DNA of 64,000 nucleotides from an uncultured Planctomycetota bacterium (GCA_937944855.1 CALFAY010000005.1:1-64000); one strand, 5' to 3'; shown: positions 44,589-54,231, counted from the first letter of the stretch. Made by a program: numbers and translations. Notes: generated from the letters alone by a model not told the origin.

Positions 44589-45431
44589 ATGAGCCAGACG
44601 CCGGACGCCGCAGCCAGGGTGGTTGACTTAACCCTAGCGCAATCGTCTGCTTCTTCAGACTCGTCTGCCCCTCCCATCGAAGTCCATGATTTGACCGTGG
44701 CCTATCAGACGCGACCCGTGCTGTGGGACGTGGATTTGACTCTGCCCGAGGGGAAACTCATCGCCATAGTGGGTCCCAACGGCGCAGGCAAGACGACGCT
44801 CTTGAAAGCCGTTGTGGACTTGATTTCGCCGGCGGCAGGCTGGGTCCGCATCTATGGCAAGCCTTATCGGCAACAGCGACACTTGGTCGCGTACATGCCC
44901 CAGAGAACCAGCGTCGATTGGGATTTTCCCACCAGCGTCCTGGACGTGGTCTTGATGGGAACCTACGGTCGGCTGGGCTGGTTTCGCCGTCCCGGCCGAG
45001 CGGAGCGGAGCCTGGCGCGTCGCTGCCTGGAACGGGTTGGCATCGCGAACTTGGCTCGACGACAGATCAGCGAACTGTCGGGGGGACAACAGCAGCGCGT
45101 GTTCCTGGCCCGCGCCCTGGCTCAGGAGGCTCGCATCTACCTCATGGATGAACCGTTCGCCGGGGTCGATGCCACCACAGAGCGGGCCATCATTCAGCTG
45201 CTGCGACAGTTGCGGGATTCAGGTCGGACCGTGGTCGCCGTGCATCACGACCTTCAGTCCATTCCGGAGTACTTCGATTGGGTCGTGTTGCTCAATCTTC
45301 GCCTCATCGCAGCGGGTCCCGTGGCCGACGTGTTCACGCCGGCCAACTTGCAGCGGACATACGGAGGTCAATTGAAGATCCTCACCCAAGCTGCGGAAGC
45401 GCTGCTGCGTCGTGAGGAGGGCAGGCCGTGA
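44589..45431 (+). CDS. Metal ABC transporter ATP-binding protein (ytgB/troB-like)
   Basis: 280 residues. Walker A VGPNGAGKTTLLKAV, signature ELSGGQQQRVFLARALAQ, Walker B IYLMDEPFAGVD and the H-loop AVHHDLQSIPEYFD are all present, with MPQRTSVDWDFPTSV in the Q-loop typical of Mn/Zn importers. A 60-base gap follows the substrate-binding gene. Its stop overlaps the GTG start of the next permease (GTGA), indicating coupled translation. Confidence 0.94.
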   Translation: MSQTPDAAARVVDLTLAQSSASSDSSAPPIEVHDLTVAYQTRPVLWDVDLTLPEGKLIAIVGPNGAGKTTLLKAVVDLISPAAGWVRIYGKPYRQQRHLVAYMPQRTSVDWDFPTSVLDVVLMGTYGRLGWFRRPGRAERSLARRCLERVGIANLARRQISELSGGQQQRVFLARALAQEARIYLMDEPFAGVDATTERAIIQLLRQLRDSGRTVVAVHHDLQSIPEYFDWVVLLNLRLIAAGPVADVFTPANLQRTYGGQLKILTQAAEALLRREEGRP

Positions 45432-46720
45432 GCTGGCTTCCCGAAGGGATTGTCTTGCAAGGCCTGGCGATTCTGGGAACGACCTGCGGCACGGTCGGCT
45501 GCTTCGCCCTGCTTCGGCGGCAGAATCTGCTGGCCGACACGTTGGCCCACGCTGCCCTGCCTGGCATCTGCGCTGCTTATCTGCTCACTGGGGACAAAGA
45601 TCTTCCCGTTCTTCTCCTCGGAGCGGCAGTCAGTGGAACCCTGGGCGTGTGGCTGGTCCTTGCGATAGTCCAGACCAGCCGGCTCAAACAGGATGCCGCC
45701 CTAGGAATCGTCCTTTCCACGTTCTTCGCCGGCGGGCTGCTGCTGCTGACCTACCTGCAAAACTTCCCGGACGGCAACCAAGCGGGGCTGAACACCTTCA
45801 TCTACGGTCAGACGGCGTATCTTCGTGAAGAACACGTCCGCTGGATGCTCGGCATCAGCGTCGTACTCCTGTCAGTCGTGGCCGTGTTTTACAAAGAATT
45901 CAAACTGGTCTGCTTCGACCCAGATTATGCCCAGACGCTGGGCTTGCGCCGCCGAGTCCTGGAATTCCTTCTGGCCATGCTCCTTGTCTTGACCGTGCTC
46001 ATCAGCCTGCGCTCGGTCGGCGTGGTGTTGACGGTGGGATTGCTGACAGCACCGGCCGCCACGGCCCGCCAGTGGACGAATCGGCTCGGCTCCATGATCG
46101 TGCTCGCTGCCGTCATCGGGGTGGCCTGTTCGTGGCTCGGAGCGGTCTGGAGCCAGAACGTGCCGCTGACGCCGGCGGGTCCAGCCATCGTCTTGACGGC
46201 TTCGGTCGTCATGCTCGGTTCGCTGCTGCTAGCTCCCCAGCGGGGTGTGCTGGCTGCCTGGCTGCGACAACTGGCCCATCGCCGTCGTGTCCGTCTGGAA
46301 AATCTGCTGACGGATTTCTACCGGCTCAACGAGGTCCGTCATGATTGGGAACAGCCCCGGAACCTCGTTGAACTGGCTGAAGTACGCGGGCAACCGGAGG
46401 AAGTCGTCCGGCGGACCTTGCATGACCTCGAAGATGCGGGACTGGTCGTGGAAACGGACGACGGGTGGCGGCTGACCCAACAGGGTTTGCAGGAAGCCGC
46501 TCGGATCGTCCGCACGCACCGGCTCTGGGAACTATACCTGTCTCGACGGCTCGATCTGGCAGCGGATCACACCCACCGGGACGCGGAAGCTATGGAACAC
46601 GCTTTGACCCCGGAATTAGTCGCGGAACTGGAATCGGCTCTGGAGAATCCGGAAACCGACCCCCAGGGCAAGCCGATTCCCAGGGGAAAGCCGCTTTCGG
46701 AAAACCAGGAGGGAAGCTAA
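45428..46720 (+). CDS. Metal ABC permease fused to DtxR/MntR-type repressor (ytgCR-like)
   Basis: 430 residues. Residues about 1-285 form the ABC-3 permease (LADTLAHAALPGICAAYLL, VGVVLTVGLLTAPAATARQW). From about 295 the protein is a DtxR-family regulator: a winged helix (RNLVELAEVRGQPEEVVRRTLHDLEDAGLV), then HRLWELYL, HTHRDAEAMEHALTPEL and the PIPRG end. The metal site keeps the residues aligned with DtxR H79, E83, H98, E105 and H106, with Glu at the Cys102 position as in MntR, favouring manganese. In Chlamydia the corresponding YtgCR is cleaved to free the repressor, so the same may apply. Confidence 0.9.
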   Translation: MSWLPEGIVLQGLAILGTTCGTVGCFALLRRQNLLADTLAHAALPGICAAYLLTGDKDLPVLLLGAAVSGTLGVWLVLAIVQTSRLKQDAALGIVLSTFFAGGLLLLTYLQNFPDGNQAGLNTFIYGQTAYLREEHVRWMLGISVVLLSVVAVFYKEFKLVCFDPDYAQTLGLRRRVLEFLLAMLLVLTVLISLRSVGVVLTVGLLTAPAATARQWTNRLGSMIVLAAVIGVACSWLGAVWSQNVPLTPAGPAIVLTASVVMLGSLLLAPQRGVLAAWLRQLAHRRRVRLENLLTDFYRLNEVRHDWEQPRNLVELAEVRGQPEEVVRRTLHDLEDAGLVVETDDGWRLTQQGLQEAARIVRTHRLWELYLSRRLDLAADHTHRDAEAMEHALTPELVAELESALENPETDPQGKPIPRGKPLSENQEGS

Positions 46721-46737
46721 ATCTTCGTCAGACGTTC

Positions 46738-47853
46738 ATGGACCCGGAACTGTATCGCACCTGCATCGTCCTCTTGACGGGAAGCCTGACGGCGGCAACC
46801 ACGGCGCTGGTGGGCAGCTTTCTGGTGCTTCGCCGCATGGCCCTGATCGGCGACGCCATCAGCCATGCGATTTTGCCCGGCATCGTCATCGGCTTCCTGC
46901 TGAGCACGCAGCGTCACCCTCTGATACTGCTACCCGCTGCCGCTGCCGCCGGGCTTCTCACGGTTTGGCTTATCGAGCTTATCTATCGCAGCCGACGCCT
47001 CAGTGAAGATGCCTCGACGGCCGTCGTCTTCCCGGCTCTTTTCGCTTTGGGAGTTCTGATGATCGCCCGCATCCGCTATGTGGACCTCGACCTCGACTGC
47101 GTCATCTTCGGCCGCATCGAAGACGTGGATCGGCGTCCGCTCGTGCTTTTCGGCACCGACCTGGGACCGCGGGCTGTCTGGCTCCTGGGTATCATGCTCC
47201 TGCTTGATCTGCTGCTGGTCGTGGGCTTGTGGAAGGAATTGAAGATCAGCACCTTTGATCCGGCATACGCTGAATCCCTGGGATTCAAGCCACTGCGGAT
47301 TCACTATTTGCTGATGACGGCAGTATCGCTGACGGCCATCGCGGCGTTCGAGGCGGTCGGGGCGATCCTCGTGGTGGCCTTCCTCGTGGTCCCGGCGGCG
47401 ACGGCGTTTCTGCTCACGAATCGGCTCTGGCTCATGGTCGCGCTGGCAGTACTGTTCGGACTGGCATCCGTCGTTCTTGGATACGTTCTGGCCAGCGAAG
47501 CAGTCCTCAACTCGCAAGGAGCAGCGGCGATGGCCGTCGCGGCGGGACTGTTGTTCCTGCTTGTCTGGCTGCTCGCGCCGCACCACGGCCTGTTGGCTGC
47601 CATTCTCCGCCGCCGTCGGCTTCGGCTTCGCTTCGCGGAGGACCTAGTGCTTCTGCACCTGGAGCAAGCCCAAACGCGACAGGAAATCTGCCAAACCTTG
47701 CAAGAGCGCTTGCGCTGGTCGGATCGTGAAACCGAGCGGATTCTCGCAGCGTTGTCGCGGCGCGGATGGCTTAGTTGCGACGATTACTCTGTTCGCCTGA
47801 CCCCTGAGGGCGTCCAAGCAGTAGCGGAACTCAGGAGCAGGTATCCAGCCTGA
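46738..47853 (+). CDS. Second metal ABC permease with C-terminal winged-helix region (ytgD-like)
   Basis: 371 residues. Residues about 1-285 are an ABC-3 permease (MALIGDAISHAILPGIVIGFLL, AVGAILVVAFLVVPAATAFLL). The last 75 residues after LRLRFAEDLVLLHLEQ resemble a winged helix (TRQEICQTLQERLRW...ILAALSRRGWLS...YSVRLTPEGVQAV), but there is no metal-binding dimer domain. ATG 46738 lies 17 bases after the preceding stop. It completes the four-gene transporter operon. Confidence 0.85.
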   Translation: MDPELYRTCIVLLTGSLTAATTALVGSFLVLRRMALIGDAISHAILPGIVIGFLLSTQRHPLILLPAAAAAGLLTVWLIELIYRSRRLSEDASTAVVFPALFALGVLMIARIRYVDLDLDCVIFGRIEDVDRRPLVLFGTDLGPRAVWLLGIMLLLDLLLVVGLWKELKISTFDPAYAESLGFKPLRIHYLLMTAVSLTAIAAFEAVGAILVVAFLVVPAATAFLLTNRLWLMVALAVLFGLASVVLGYVLASEAVLNSQGAAAMAVAAGLLFLLVWLLAPHHGLLAAILRRRRLRLRFAEDLVLLHLEQAQTRQEICQTLQERLRWSDRETERILAALSRRGWLSCDDYSVRLTPEGVQAVAELRSRYPA

Positions 47854-47874
47854 CTGCCTGGAGTGAGTTTCTGA

Positions 47875-48927
47875 TCACGTTACGGACACGGGTTCCAGTT
47901 TGCGATTCCAGCGGCGGGCCTCCCGATCCTTCCATGCCCCTTTGTGATAGACGTAGCCCAGCAGCAGCGGCACCGCCAAAGTCGCCTCGGAATAGACCAT
48001 CTGTTCGTAGGCGAGATCCACCTTGCCCCAGCTGGACGCCTCCTTGAGCGTGCTGCTGGACAAGGCCCCGTCGCGGACGTCGGCCACGGTGACTTGGACA
48101 GCGTATTTGTGCATCGGTACCTCGTGCCCGAGGATGTCCGCCGCCACGACGATGTCCTGTGCGAAGTTCTTCGGCACGCCGCCGCCGACCATGAACAGGC
48201 CCGTCACCGGATTCTGAATCTTGAGCTGCGTCAGTTCGTAGAAGTCCTTGGCGCTGTCGATTGTGACCTTGGGAGCATCACCGCGAGAATGCTGGTGGGC
48301 GACTAGACCGAAACCAGCCGAGCAATCGCTGAAGGCCGGAACGAAAATCGGTACGTCGTTCTTGTAGGCTTCGTACACGATGCTGCACTCGCTCTTGACC
48401 CCGTGATCGCGCAGATACTCGCCCATCGCTCGGATGAACTCGCGGGAGGAATAAGGACGCGGTTCCAGCGCATCGGCAATCTGCCGCACCGTGTCGTCAC
48501 AGATGCGGAGCTGGTCCTCATCGATGAGCGTGTCATAGATGCGGTCGATGTGCAGCTCCCACAGTTCGGCATCGAACATACCCGACCGCAGTTTCTCCTC
48601 GCCGACGTAGTGTTTGAAACCCAGCGCCTCGAAGAAGTCCTGGTCAACGATGTTCGCTCCGGTACTGACGATGGCATCCACCATGTTGAAGCGGACGGCA
48701 TCGGCGAAGACCTTCTTCAGCCCGGCGCTGATGAGCGAACCGGCCAGGCACAGGATGATGCCGCACTCCGGATCGCGAGTCATGCGTTCGGCGATGTCTG
48801 CCGCTCGGGCCAGATCCCTAGCCGAGAAGGCCATGTCCCGCATCGCTTCCACCAACGGCACGACGTTGTGCTGCGTGAAGTCGATATGGCGGATCGGAGT
48901 TTTCAGCAGGCCTTCACGTGTCAGCAT
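47875..48927 (-). CDS. Deoxyhypusine-synthase-like protein
   Basis: 350 residues of the deoxyhypusine synthase family (NAD-dependent, spermidine-cleaving). NAD and substrate regions include CGIILCLAGSLISAGLKKV, DAIVSTGANIVDQDFFE, VPIFVPAFSDCSAGFG and GLFMVGGGVPKNFAQD. The active-site lysine is retained in ASSWGKVD. Bacteria lack eIF5A, and characterised bacterial homologues include homospermidine synthases, so polyamine synthesis is a likely role. It converges with the second metal permease by a 21-base gap. Confidence 0.9.
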   Translation of the reverse strand: MLTREGLLKTPIRHIDFTQHNVVPLVEAMRDMAFSARDLARAADIAERMTRDPECGIILCLAGSLISAGLKKVFADAVRFNMVDAIVSTGANIVDQDFFEALGFKHYVGEEKLRSGMFDAELWELHIDRIYDTLIDEDQLRICDDTVRQIADALEPRPYSSREFIRAMGEYLRDHGVKSECSIVYEAYKNDVPIFVPAFSDCSAGFGLVAHQHSRGDAPKVTIDSAKDFYELTQLKIQNPVTGLFMVGGGVPKNFAQDIVVAADILGHEVPMHKYAVQVTVADVRDGALSSSTLKEASSWGKVDLAYEQMVYSEATLAVPLLLGYVYHKGAWKDREARRWNRKLEPVSVT

Positions 48928-49026
48928 GTCGTTTCCCCCTGTGCCCGCGGGAAAGCCTCCCGCTTTTGATGGGTCTCCTGGCAGAACAGTCCGTCGAGTG
49001 TTTATATGCAGAGAAGACGCACGGTA

Positions 49027-50511
49027 TCAAGGCTTTCGTGGAGGAATCAACTCCAGACAAACGAGCCGATCTTTGCCGCGGACATACAGCAGGCCATGAG
49101 ACAGGATCGGAGCGGCCCAGGCGGGATACTCGATCAACGGTTCTCCGTCGGCGTCACGGATCTCCAGTCGGGAAATCTCTTCGTACCGCTCGGGATTTGG
49201 TTTCAGCAACAGCAGTTCCCCGAATTCGGTCAAGCAGATGAAGTGGCCGTCAACATACAACAGCGACACATGCCCCAGGCCGCGTCGCCGCCAGCGAACA
49301 ATGCCCGTGGCTGCTTCGACGCAGCGCAGCTCTGCCGTCGAAGTATGCCGTCCGCTGTCGCCGTAGATGAACCCGTCGTGGTGGATCGGTGTCGTCCAGT
49401 GGGCTTGCAAGGCCTTGTCCCGACCCCGCTCGGCATCGTTCCAGACCACCTCGCACTTGCCCGGCCGGACTTGCAGCATGGCCGAACCGGGGCCGTAGGC
49501 CTCGGAAATCAAGACCCGATCTCCGATCACCACCGGATTGGCCGCGTTGACGCTTTCCAAAAGCCGCGAACGCCAGGGGAAGTGAAAATCCACCTTACCC
49601 CTAACCGGCTCGAAGCCGACCAAGCCTCCCCGCGCGAAGACGAAACACCAGCGCCTGCCGTCGAGGGTTGCCAGCACGGGACTGGCATAGCTGGCGAGCT
49701 CGTCGGTGATCCGATAGCGAACTTGGCCGGTGAACTTGTCAAAAGCAACGATGCCGCTGCCGTTGCCCTCTTGATCCAGGGAAGGGAAGTTGCCCGAGCC
49801 TGGCGGACTGCCGCCGATCTGAACGAGAAGCAAATCCCCTTCGACGACCGGCGTGCTGCCGACGCCAAAGAAGTTCTGCACCACGCCGAACTCCCTGGCC
49901 GTGTCCACCTTCCAGAGCGGCTGGCCGTCTTGGACCCGGACGCAGTGGAGCATCCCTTCAGGACCGAACACATAGACACGGTCGTCATCCACCACCGGAC
50001 AACATCGCGGACCATTGCTATAGCCGTAGTGGTCGTCGTAGTCGGTGGGATACTCGAACTTCCATAGGAAGCGGCCGGTCTCGCTGTGGACGCAGGTCAA
50101 CGTGGCCAGATCGCTTTGCCGGTCGAAGAGGAACAATCGGCCCCGGCTTACGCTGGGCATGCAGTAGCCTTCGCCGAGTTTTCTGTGCCAGGCGACCCGC
50201 AGCCCCTCCGTCGGCCAAGGGGCGAGGATGCCTTTTTCAGGAGACTTGCTGTCGCCGGTCGGACCGAGAAAGCCCGGCCAATCGCTGCCGTCGGCGCGGG
50301 TCCGCAGGTCGGCCGGAAGGGTCGTCGAACGGTCGTTGGCCGGTTTGGTCGGGGGCGTCTTCGCACCGATGGAAGACGCCGTTGATGCTCCCCGGAGCGA
50401 CGCTGGAATTGACCGGGCATCATTCTTGCCCAACCCGGCTTCCTTGCCGCAGCCGAGGACGACCAGCATCAGCCCGCCAAGCAGGATCGCTGCACTCCGT
50501 GGTCGTGTCAT
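49027..50511 (-). CDS. PQQ-type beta-propeller lipoprotein
   Basis: 494 residues. The signal peptide ends at LVVLGC, a lipobox, so the protein is anchored outside the membrane. 'GSDWPGFLGPTGDSKSPE' is the planctomycete PQQ-propeller opening, and blades carry 'GQPLWKVD', 'TGIVRWRRRG' and similar. Function unknown; it resembles the propeller at 9.2-10.4 kb. ATG 50511 is favoured by the signal peptide; the longer reading to 50637 is not supported. Confidence 0.88.
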   Translation of the reverse strand: MTRPRSAAILLGGLMLVVLGCGKEAGLGKNDARSIPASLRGASTASSIGAKTPPTKPANDRSTTLPADLRTRADGSDWPGFLGPTGDSKSPEKGILAPWPTEGLRVAWHRKLGEGYCMPSVSRGRLFLFDRQSDLATLTCVHSETGRFLWKFEYPTDYDDHYGYSNGPRCCPVVDDDRVYVFGPEGMLHCVRVQDGQPLWKVDTAREFGVVQNFFGVGSTPVVEGDLLLVQIGGSPPGSGNFPSLDQEGNGSGIVAFDKFTGQVRYRITDELASYASPVLATLDGRRWCFVFARGGLVGFEPVRGKVDFHFPWRSRLLESVNAANPVVIGDRVLISEAYGPGSAMLQVRPGKCEVVWNDAERGRDKALQAHWTTPIHHDGFIYGDSGRHTSTAELRCVEAATGIVRWRRRGLGHVSLLYVDGHFICLTEFGELLLLKPNPERYEEISRLEIRDADGEPLIEYPAWAAPILSHGLLYVRGKDRLVCLELIPPRKP

Positions 50512-50585
50512 GTCGGCGATTTTAACGCTGTTGGCCTTTCCTCGCCAAGGCGGACTGATACTGAACAAATTTTTCGTATTTGCCC

Positions 50586-50615
50586 TTGACGGATCGTACC
50601 CTGCAAGTTTATCGT
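50586..50615 (+). promoter_or_regulatory. Candidate sigma-70-type promoter
   Basis: TTGACG (50586-50591) is followed after 18 bases by TATCGT (50610-50615), in the divergent gap 88 bases upstream of the membrane protein gene at 50703. The -35 is strong and the -10 weak (4 of 6). Confidence 0.3.
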
Positions 50616-50702
50616 GATCGCGTTGCCATCCGTTCAACGACTTGCTTCAGATGAACAGCTGCTGGGCGAATTCCTTTTCCCCTGCGTTGTGGGAGATCGA
50701 CC

Positions 50703-51317
50703 ATGATCCTGCGCATTCTCCTGGCCGGAATTCTGGGCGGAGCCGTGATTTTCTTGTGGGGAGCGGCCGCACACATGGTTCTGCAATTTGACTCGAGCAT
50801 TAGAAGCATTCCGAACGAGGACGAACTGACCTCGTTTCTCCGCCAGAACCTTGCGGAGCGTGGCATTTACGCCTTTCCCTACCATGATCCGAACGAACCG
50901 ATGGCCGGGGAGAAGTGGGACGCTTACGTGACCAAGTTCCGCAAGGGGCCGACGGGACTGCTAATCTTCGTGCCCGCCCATGAAAACGACCCGATGGCTC
51001 CGGAGTATCTGATCGCCGAGGGCATCGTGTGCTTCGCGTTGGCCACGCTGACGGCGATGCTCCTGGCTCAAGCTGCTCCTGCTTTGCAAAGCTACGTGAT
51101 GCGATTGTACTTCGTGTTCCTGATCGGATTGATCGCCGCCATTTCCGTTCCGTTCCGCAATTGGATCTGGTGGGAATATCCGTCGGACTATGTGATGCTT
51201 CAAGCCGCCGCACAAGCCGTTGGCTTCGTTCTGGCGGGACTGGTCATCGCAGCCATTGTCCGACGGCCTGCTCCGGCGTCATCGCAAACTGCTCCGCCTC
51301 CTCCTGCGAGTGCTTGA
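50703..51317 (+). CDS. Conserved membrane protein of unknown function
   Basis: 204 residues. One N-terminal helix (LRILLAGILGGAVIFLWGAAAHMVL), an outward segment of about 75 residues, then two to three helices (IVCFALATLTAMLLAQAA, LYFVFLIGLIAAISVPF, AAAQAVGFVLAGLVIAAIV). A proline- and alanine-rich tail ends the protein. I do not recognise a named family. A radical SAM gene starts 13 bases downstream, so the two may share a transcript. Confidence 0.75.
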   Translation: MILRILLAGILGGAVIFLWGAAAHMVLQFDSSIRSIPNEDELTSFLRQNLAERGIYAFPYHDPNEPMAGEKWDAYVTKFRKGPTGLLIFVPAHENDPMAPEYLIAEGIVCFALATLTAMLLAQAAPALQSYVMRLYFVFLIGLIAAISVPFRNWIWWEYPSDYVMLQAAAQAVGFVLAGLVIAAIVRRPAPASSQTAPPPPASA

Positions 51318-51330
51318 GGACCAAGACCCG

Positions 51331-52398
51331 ATGCGGGGCAAGGTTTCAGTCCACGGTCGCGGTGCCGAAACGAATCCGCCCAACCGTTTCGAGCCATTCC
51401 GTTACGAGCGGGACGACGAGACCCTGCCGGACGATGAGGCCCCCTCGCCGCGCACCGAGTTCTTGATCGACTCCTCCCGAAGCGTCATCAGCTACAACGA
51501 CAGCCCAGACGTCGGATTCTCAGCGGGAGTCAACCCCTATCGCGGCTGTGAGCACGGCTGCGCGTACTGCTACGCCCGGCCCTATCACGAGTATCTCGGA
51601 TTCTCCGCTGGGCTGGACTTCGAGACGAAAATCCTCCTCAAACTGGACGCCCCCGAGTTGCTTCGCAAGGAGTTGCTTTCGCCAAAGTGGCAGCCGCAGG
51701 TCATCGGCATGAGCGGCGTCACCGACTGCTATCAGCCCATCGAACGGCGTCTGCAACTGACCCGTCGGTGCCTCGGAGTCCTGGCCGAGTTCCGCAATCC
51801 GGTGGCCATCGTGACCAAGAACCGCCTCGTGACCCGCGATACGGATCTGCTTGCGCAACTGGCCGGGGATCAAGCGGCGGCGGTGTTCATTTCACTGACC
51901 ACCCTGGATGAAGAACTTCGCCGCGTGCTGGAGCCACGCACGTCTTCGGTTCAAGCACGCCTGGAAGCGATACGGACCTTGAGGGAGGTCAAGATCCCGG
52001 TCGGCGTCATGATCGCTCCGGTGATTCCGGCCCTCAACGACCATGAGATTCCAAAACTTCTGGAAGCCGCCGTCGCAGCCGGAGCCCAGTTCTGCGGCTG
52101 GACCATGCTGCGGCTGCCGTATGGCGTCGGCGATCTGTTCTCCGCCTGGCTGGAGAGACACTTCCCGGAGCGGAAGGACAAGGTCCTGTCACGTATCCGC
52201 GAAATCCGCGGAGGCAGGTTGAACGACAGCCGGTTCGGCAGCCGAATGCGCGGTCAGGGCGTGATCGCCGAGACGATTCGTCGCATGTTCCAGTTACATC
52301 GGGACCGGCTCGGTCTGCCCTCCGGGATGCCGAATCTGTCGACGGCAGCCTTCCGCCGCCCCTTGCCGACGCAGCAGATGCTCTTTCCGCTAGCCTGA
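51331..52398 (+). CDS. PA0069-family radical SAM protein (SplB-like)
   Basis: 355 residues. The Fe-S motif NPYRGCEHGCAYCYARPYHEY (CX3CX2C) defines the radical SAM domain. The N-terminal VHGRGAETNPPNRFEPF and EFLIDSSRSVISYNDSPDVGF are specific to the PA0069 group, which is related to spore photoproduct lyase. The substrate is unknown in this group. The ATG at 51331 starts at the conserved N-terminus; the in-frame extension to 51220 overlaps the previous gene. Confidence 0.92.
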   Translation: MRGKVSVHGRGAETNPPNRFEPFRYERDDETLPDDEAPSPRTEFLIDSSRSVISYNDSPDVGFSAGVNPYRGCEHGCAYCYARPYHEYLGFSAGLDFETKILLKLDAPELLRKELLSPKWQPQVIGMSGVTDCYQPIERRLQLTRRCLGVLAEFRNPVAIVTKNRLVTRDTDLLAQLAGDQAAAVFISLTTLDEELRRVLEPRTSSVQARLEAIRTLREVKIPVGVMIAPVIPALNDHEIPKLLEAAVAAGAQFCGWTMLRLPYGVGDLFSAWLERHFPERKDKVLSRIREIRGGRLNDSRFGSRMRGQGVIAETIRRMFQLHRDRLGLPSGMPNLSTAAFRRPLPTQQMLFPLA

Positions 52399-52401
52399 AA
52401 C

Positions 52402-54231
52402 CTACAGCGACCGCAGATAGGCGATCAGATCGTTGAGTTCCTGAGGAGCCAGTTCCTGGCCATTGAGTGATTCCGGCGTGTGATGCTTCTTGAGGACTTC
52501 TTCCAGCGAAGCCGCCCGGCCATCGTGCAAATAGTGAACGCGGTCATACACGCCGAGCAGAGACGGCGGATTGAAGCCCCTGTAGGCGTCACCGGGCACT
52601 CCGAGGCCGACGTCATGCACTTTGTCGTCGGTAAACAGCGGCGGCTTGTGGCAGCGGACGCAATTGGCTTTTTCGCCGTGGAACAGGGCCTCGCCTCGCT
52701 TGGCTGCTTCGGTCAGCGAGCCATCGGGCAGCCGATACGGATTAGGCGGCGGGGTCAGTGTCTCCAGGAACGCGATGATGGCATCGATGTCCCGTTCGGT
52801 CGGTTGCGGGCCGAGCATGGTTTCGGTCAGCGATTTCCGCATGGCCGCCCGCAGGTCCTTTTGCCAGCCGTGCCACGTCCAAGGGCCGGTGCGGGTCACG
52901 TTTCGCAGGCTGAGAACCACTTTGTAATTGCCGAAGCGGCCGTCATTGCGCGTGTCCATCGTCACGGAGTTCGTGTGCCCTTCGTAGTGACAGCTGTGGC
53001 AACTGTACCACTGGTCTAGGGAGCGTCGGCCGTCGTAAAAGATCATCTCACCCTGGCGAGCCAGGCTGATCTCAGAGGCGCTGCCGAGCGGTATGCTGCG
53101 GGCGACCTTCCGCTCATGCAGGTCCACGATCTGAATGGCATTCTCGAAGTAGTTGGCGACGTACACATGGCGTCCGTCGCGGGAGAAGCGGACGAACACC
53201 GGACGGCCGCCCAACGGAATGCGGAAGAAGCGTTCCTGGTCTTGAAGGAGCAGAACGTCGATATGGTCGCCTGGGCCGCCGTAGTCCACGAACGGTAAGC
53301 CTTCGACCCGAAAGACCAGCAGTTCGTGGGTGCCGGAAGCGGCGCAGACGAGCCACTTCTCGTCAGGGCTGAGTGCGAGGCCGTGCGGATCGCTGACGGC
53401 TTGTCCCTGCGGATCGAGAGCGATGGCCTCCCGCCGGGCTTTCTCGTCCATGCGAACTCGGGCGATACGGCTGGCCAGCACCCAGCCGATCTGGATGTTC
53501 CTTGGCGTGATTGGATTCTGCCGATAGACCATCCACGGAAAATAGACGTATTGCCCGTCCCGGGAAATGTGCATCTGTCCCAGGTTCAGACCGAAGAAGT
53601 CCTCAAGGAACAGCTTTTTCCGCTGGAATACATCCAGCACGGCCACACCGCCATCGCCATTGCATCCGACGGCAAGCCGAGTCCCATCCGGTGACAACGC
53701 AAGATAGCGGGGCCAGCGTCCAGCTTCAATCCGGGCCTGCACGGTCAAGTCGGGCAGAGATAAAACCGCCACTGTGCCTTCGGTCGTCAGAGCGACATAG
53801 GCCTCTCGACCATTCGGGGAAATGGCAAGACCGCGCGGCTCGAAGCCGAGATGGACTTTACGATCCGGTTGGAGAGCGCCGTTGTCCGGGTCGAAGCGGA
53901 ACGCTGCCACGTCGCCCGACCAAGTGTTGGAAACCAACAGAAGGCGGTTGTCGGCAGTTAACGCCAAGGCCTGAGGTTTCTCACCGCAAGGAACCTCCGC
54001 GACGACCTTCCCGGAAGCCGTTTCGACGACGGAAACCGTTCCTGTTCCCTGATTCGCTGTCAGCAGCCAGCGTTCATCAATGGTCAGGACCAGATCGACT
54101 GGGGAACGATCTTTTTTCTCGGGAATCGATGAAGACTCCGGCAGCCTGTCATCGGTCCGGGGCGACGGAGTGAGCTTGGATGTCATCCAGAAACCCGCGA
54201 GCATCAAAAGGAGCGTCGCAATCTGCCTCAT
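52402..54231 (-). CDS. Beta-propeller protein with di-heme cytochrome peroxidase-like domain
   Basis: 609 residues. After a signal segment, residues about 45-380 form a YncE-like propeller with repeated 'SPDGTRLAVG' and 'SRDGRHVYVANY' blades. The C-terminal part has two heme motifs, CHSCH near 420 and CVRCH near 530, with the CcpA-like 'LRNVTRTGPWTWHGW' segment between. Exported propeller-cytochromes of this kind may use peroxide or act as redox sensors; the function is not established. It begins 126 bases from the epimerase gene on the same strand. Confidence 0.87.
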   Translation of the reverse strand: MRQIATLLLMLAGFWMTSKLTPSPRTDDRLPESSSIPEKKDRSPVDLVLTIDERWLLTANQGTGTVSVVETASGKVVAEVPCGEKPQALALTADNRLLLVSNTWSGDVAAFRFDPDNGALQPDRKVHLGFEPRGLAISPNGREAYVALTTEGTVAVLSLPDLTVQARIEAGRWPRYLALSPDGTRLAVGCNGDGGVAVLDVFQRKKLFLEDFFGLNLGQMHISRDGQYVYFPWMVYRQNPITPRNIQIGWVLASRIARVRMDEKARREAIALDPQGQAVSDPHGLALSPDEKWLVCAASGTHELLVFRVEGLPFVDYGGPGDHIDVLLLQDQERFFRIPLGGRPVFVRFSRDGRHVYVANYFENAIQIVDLHERKVARSIPLGSASEISLARQGEMIFYDGRRSLDQWYSCHSCHYEGHTNSVTMDTRNDGRFGNYKVVLSLRNVTRTGPWTWHGWQKDLRAAMRKSLTETMLGPQPTERDIDAIIAFLETLTPPPNPYRLPDGSLTEAAKRGEALFHGEKANCVRCHKPPLFTDDKVHDVGLGVPGDAYRGFNPPSLLGVYDRVHYLHDGRAASLEEVLKKHHTPESLNGQELAPQELNDLIAYLRSL

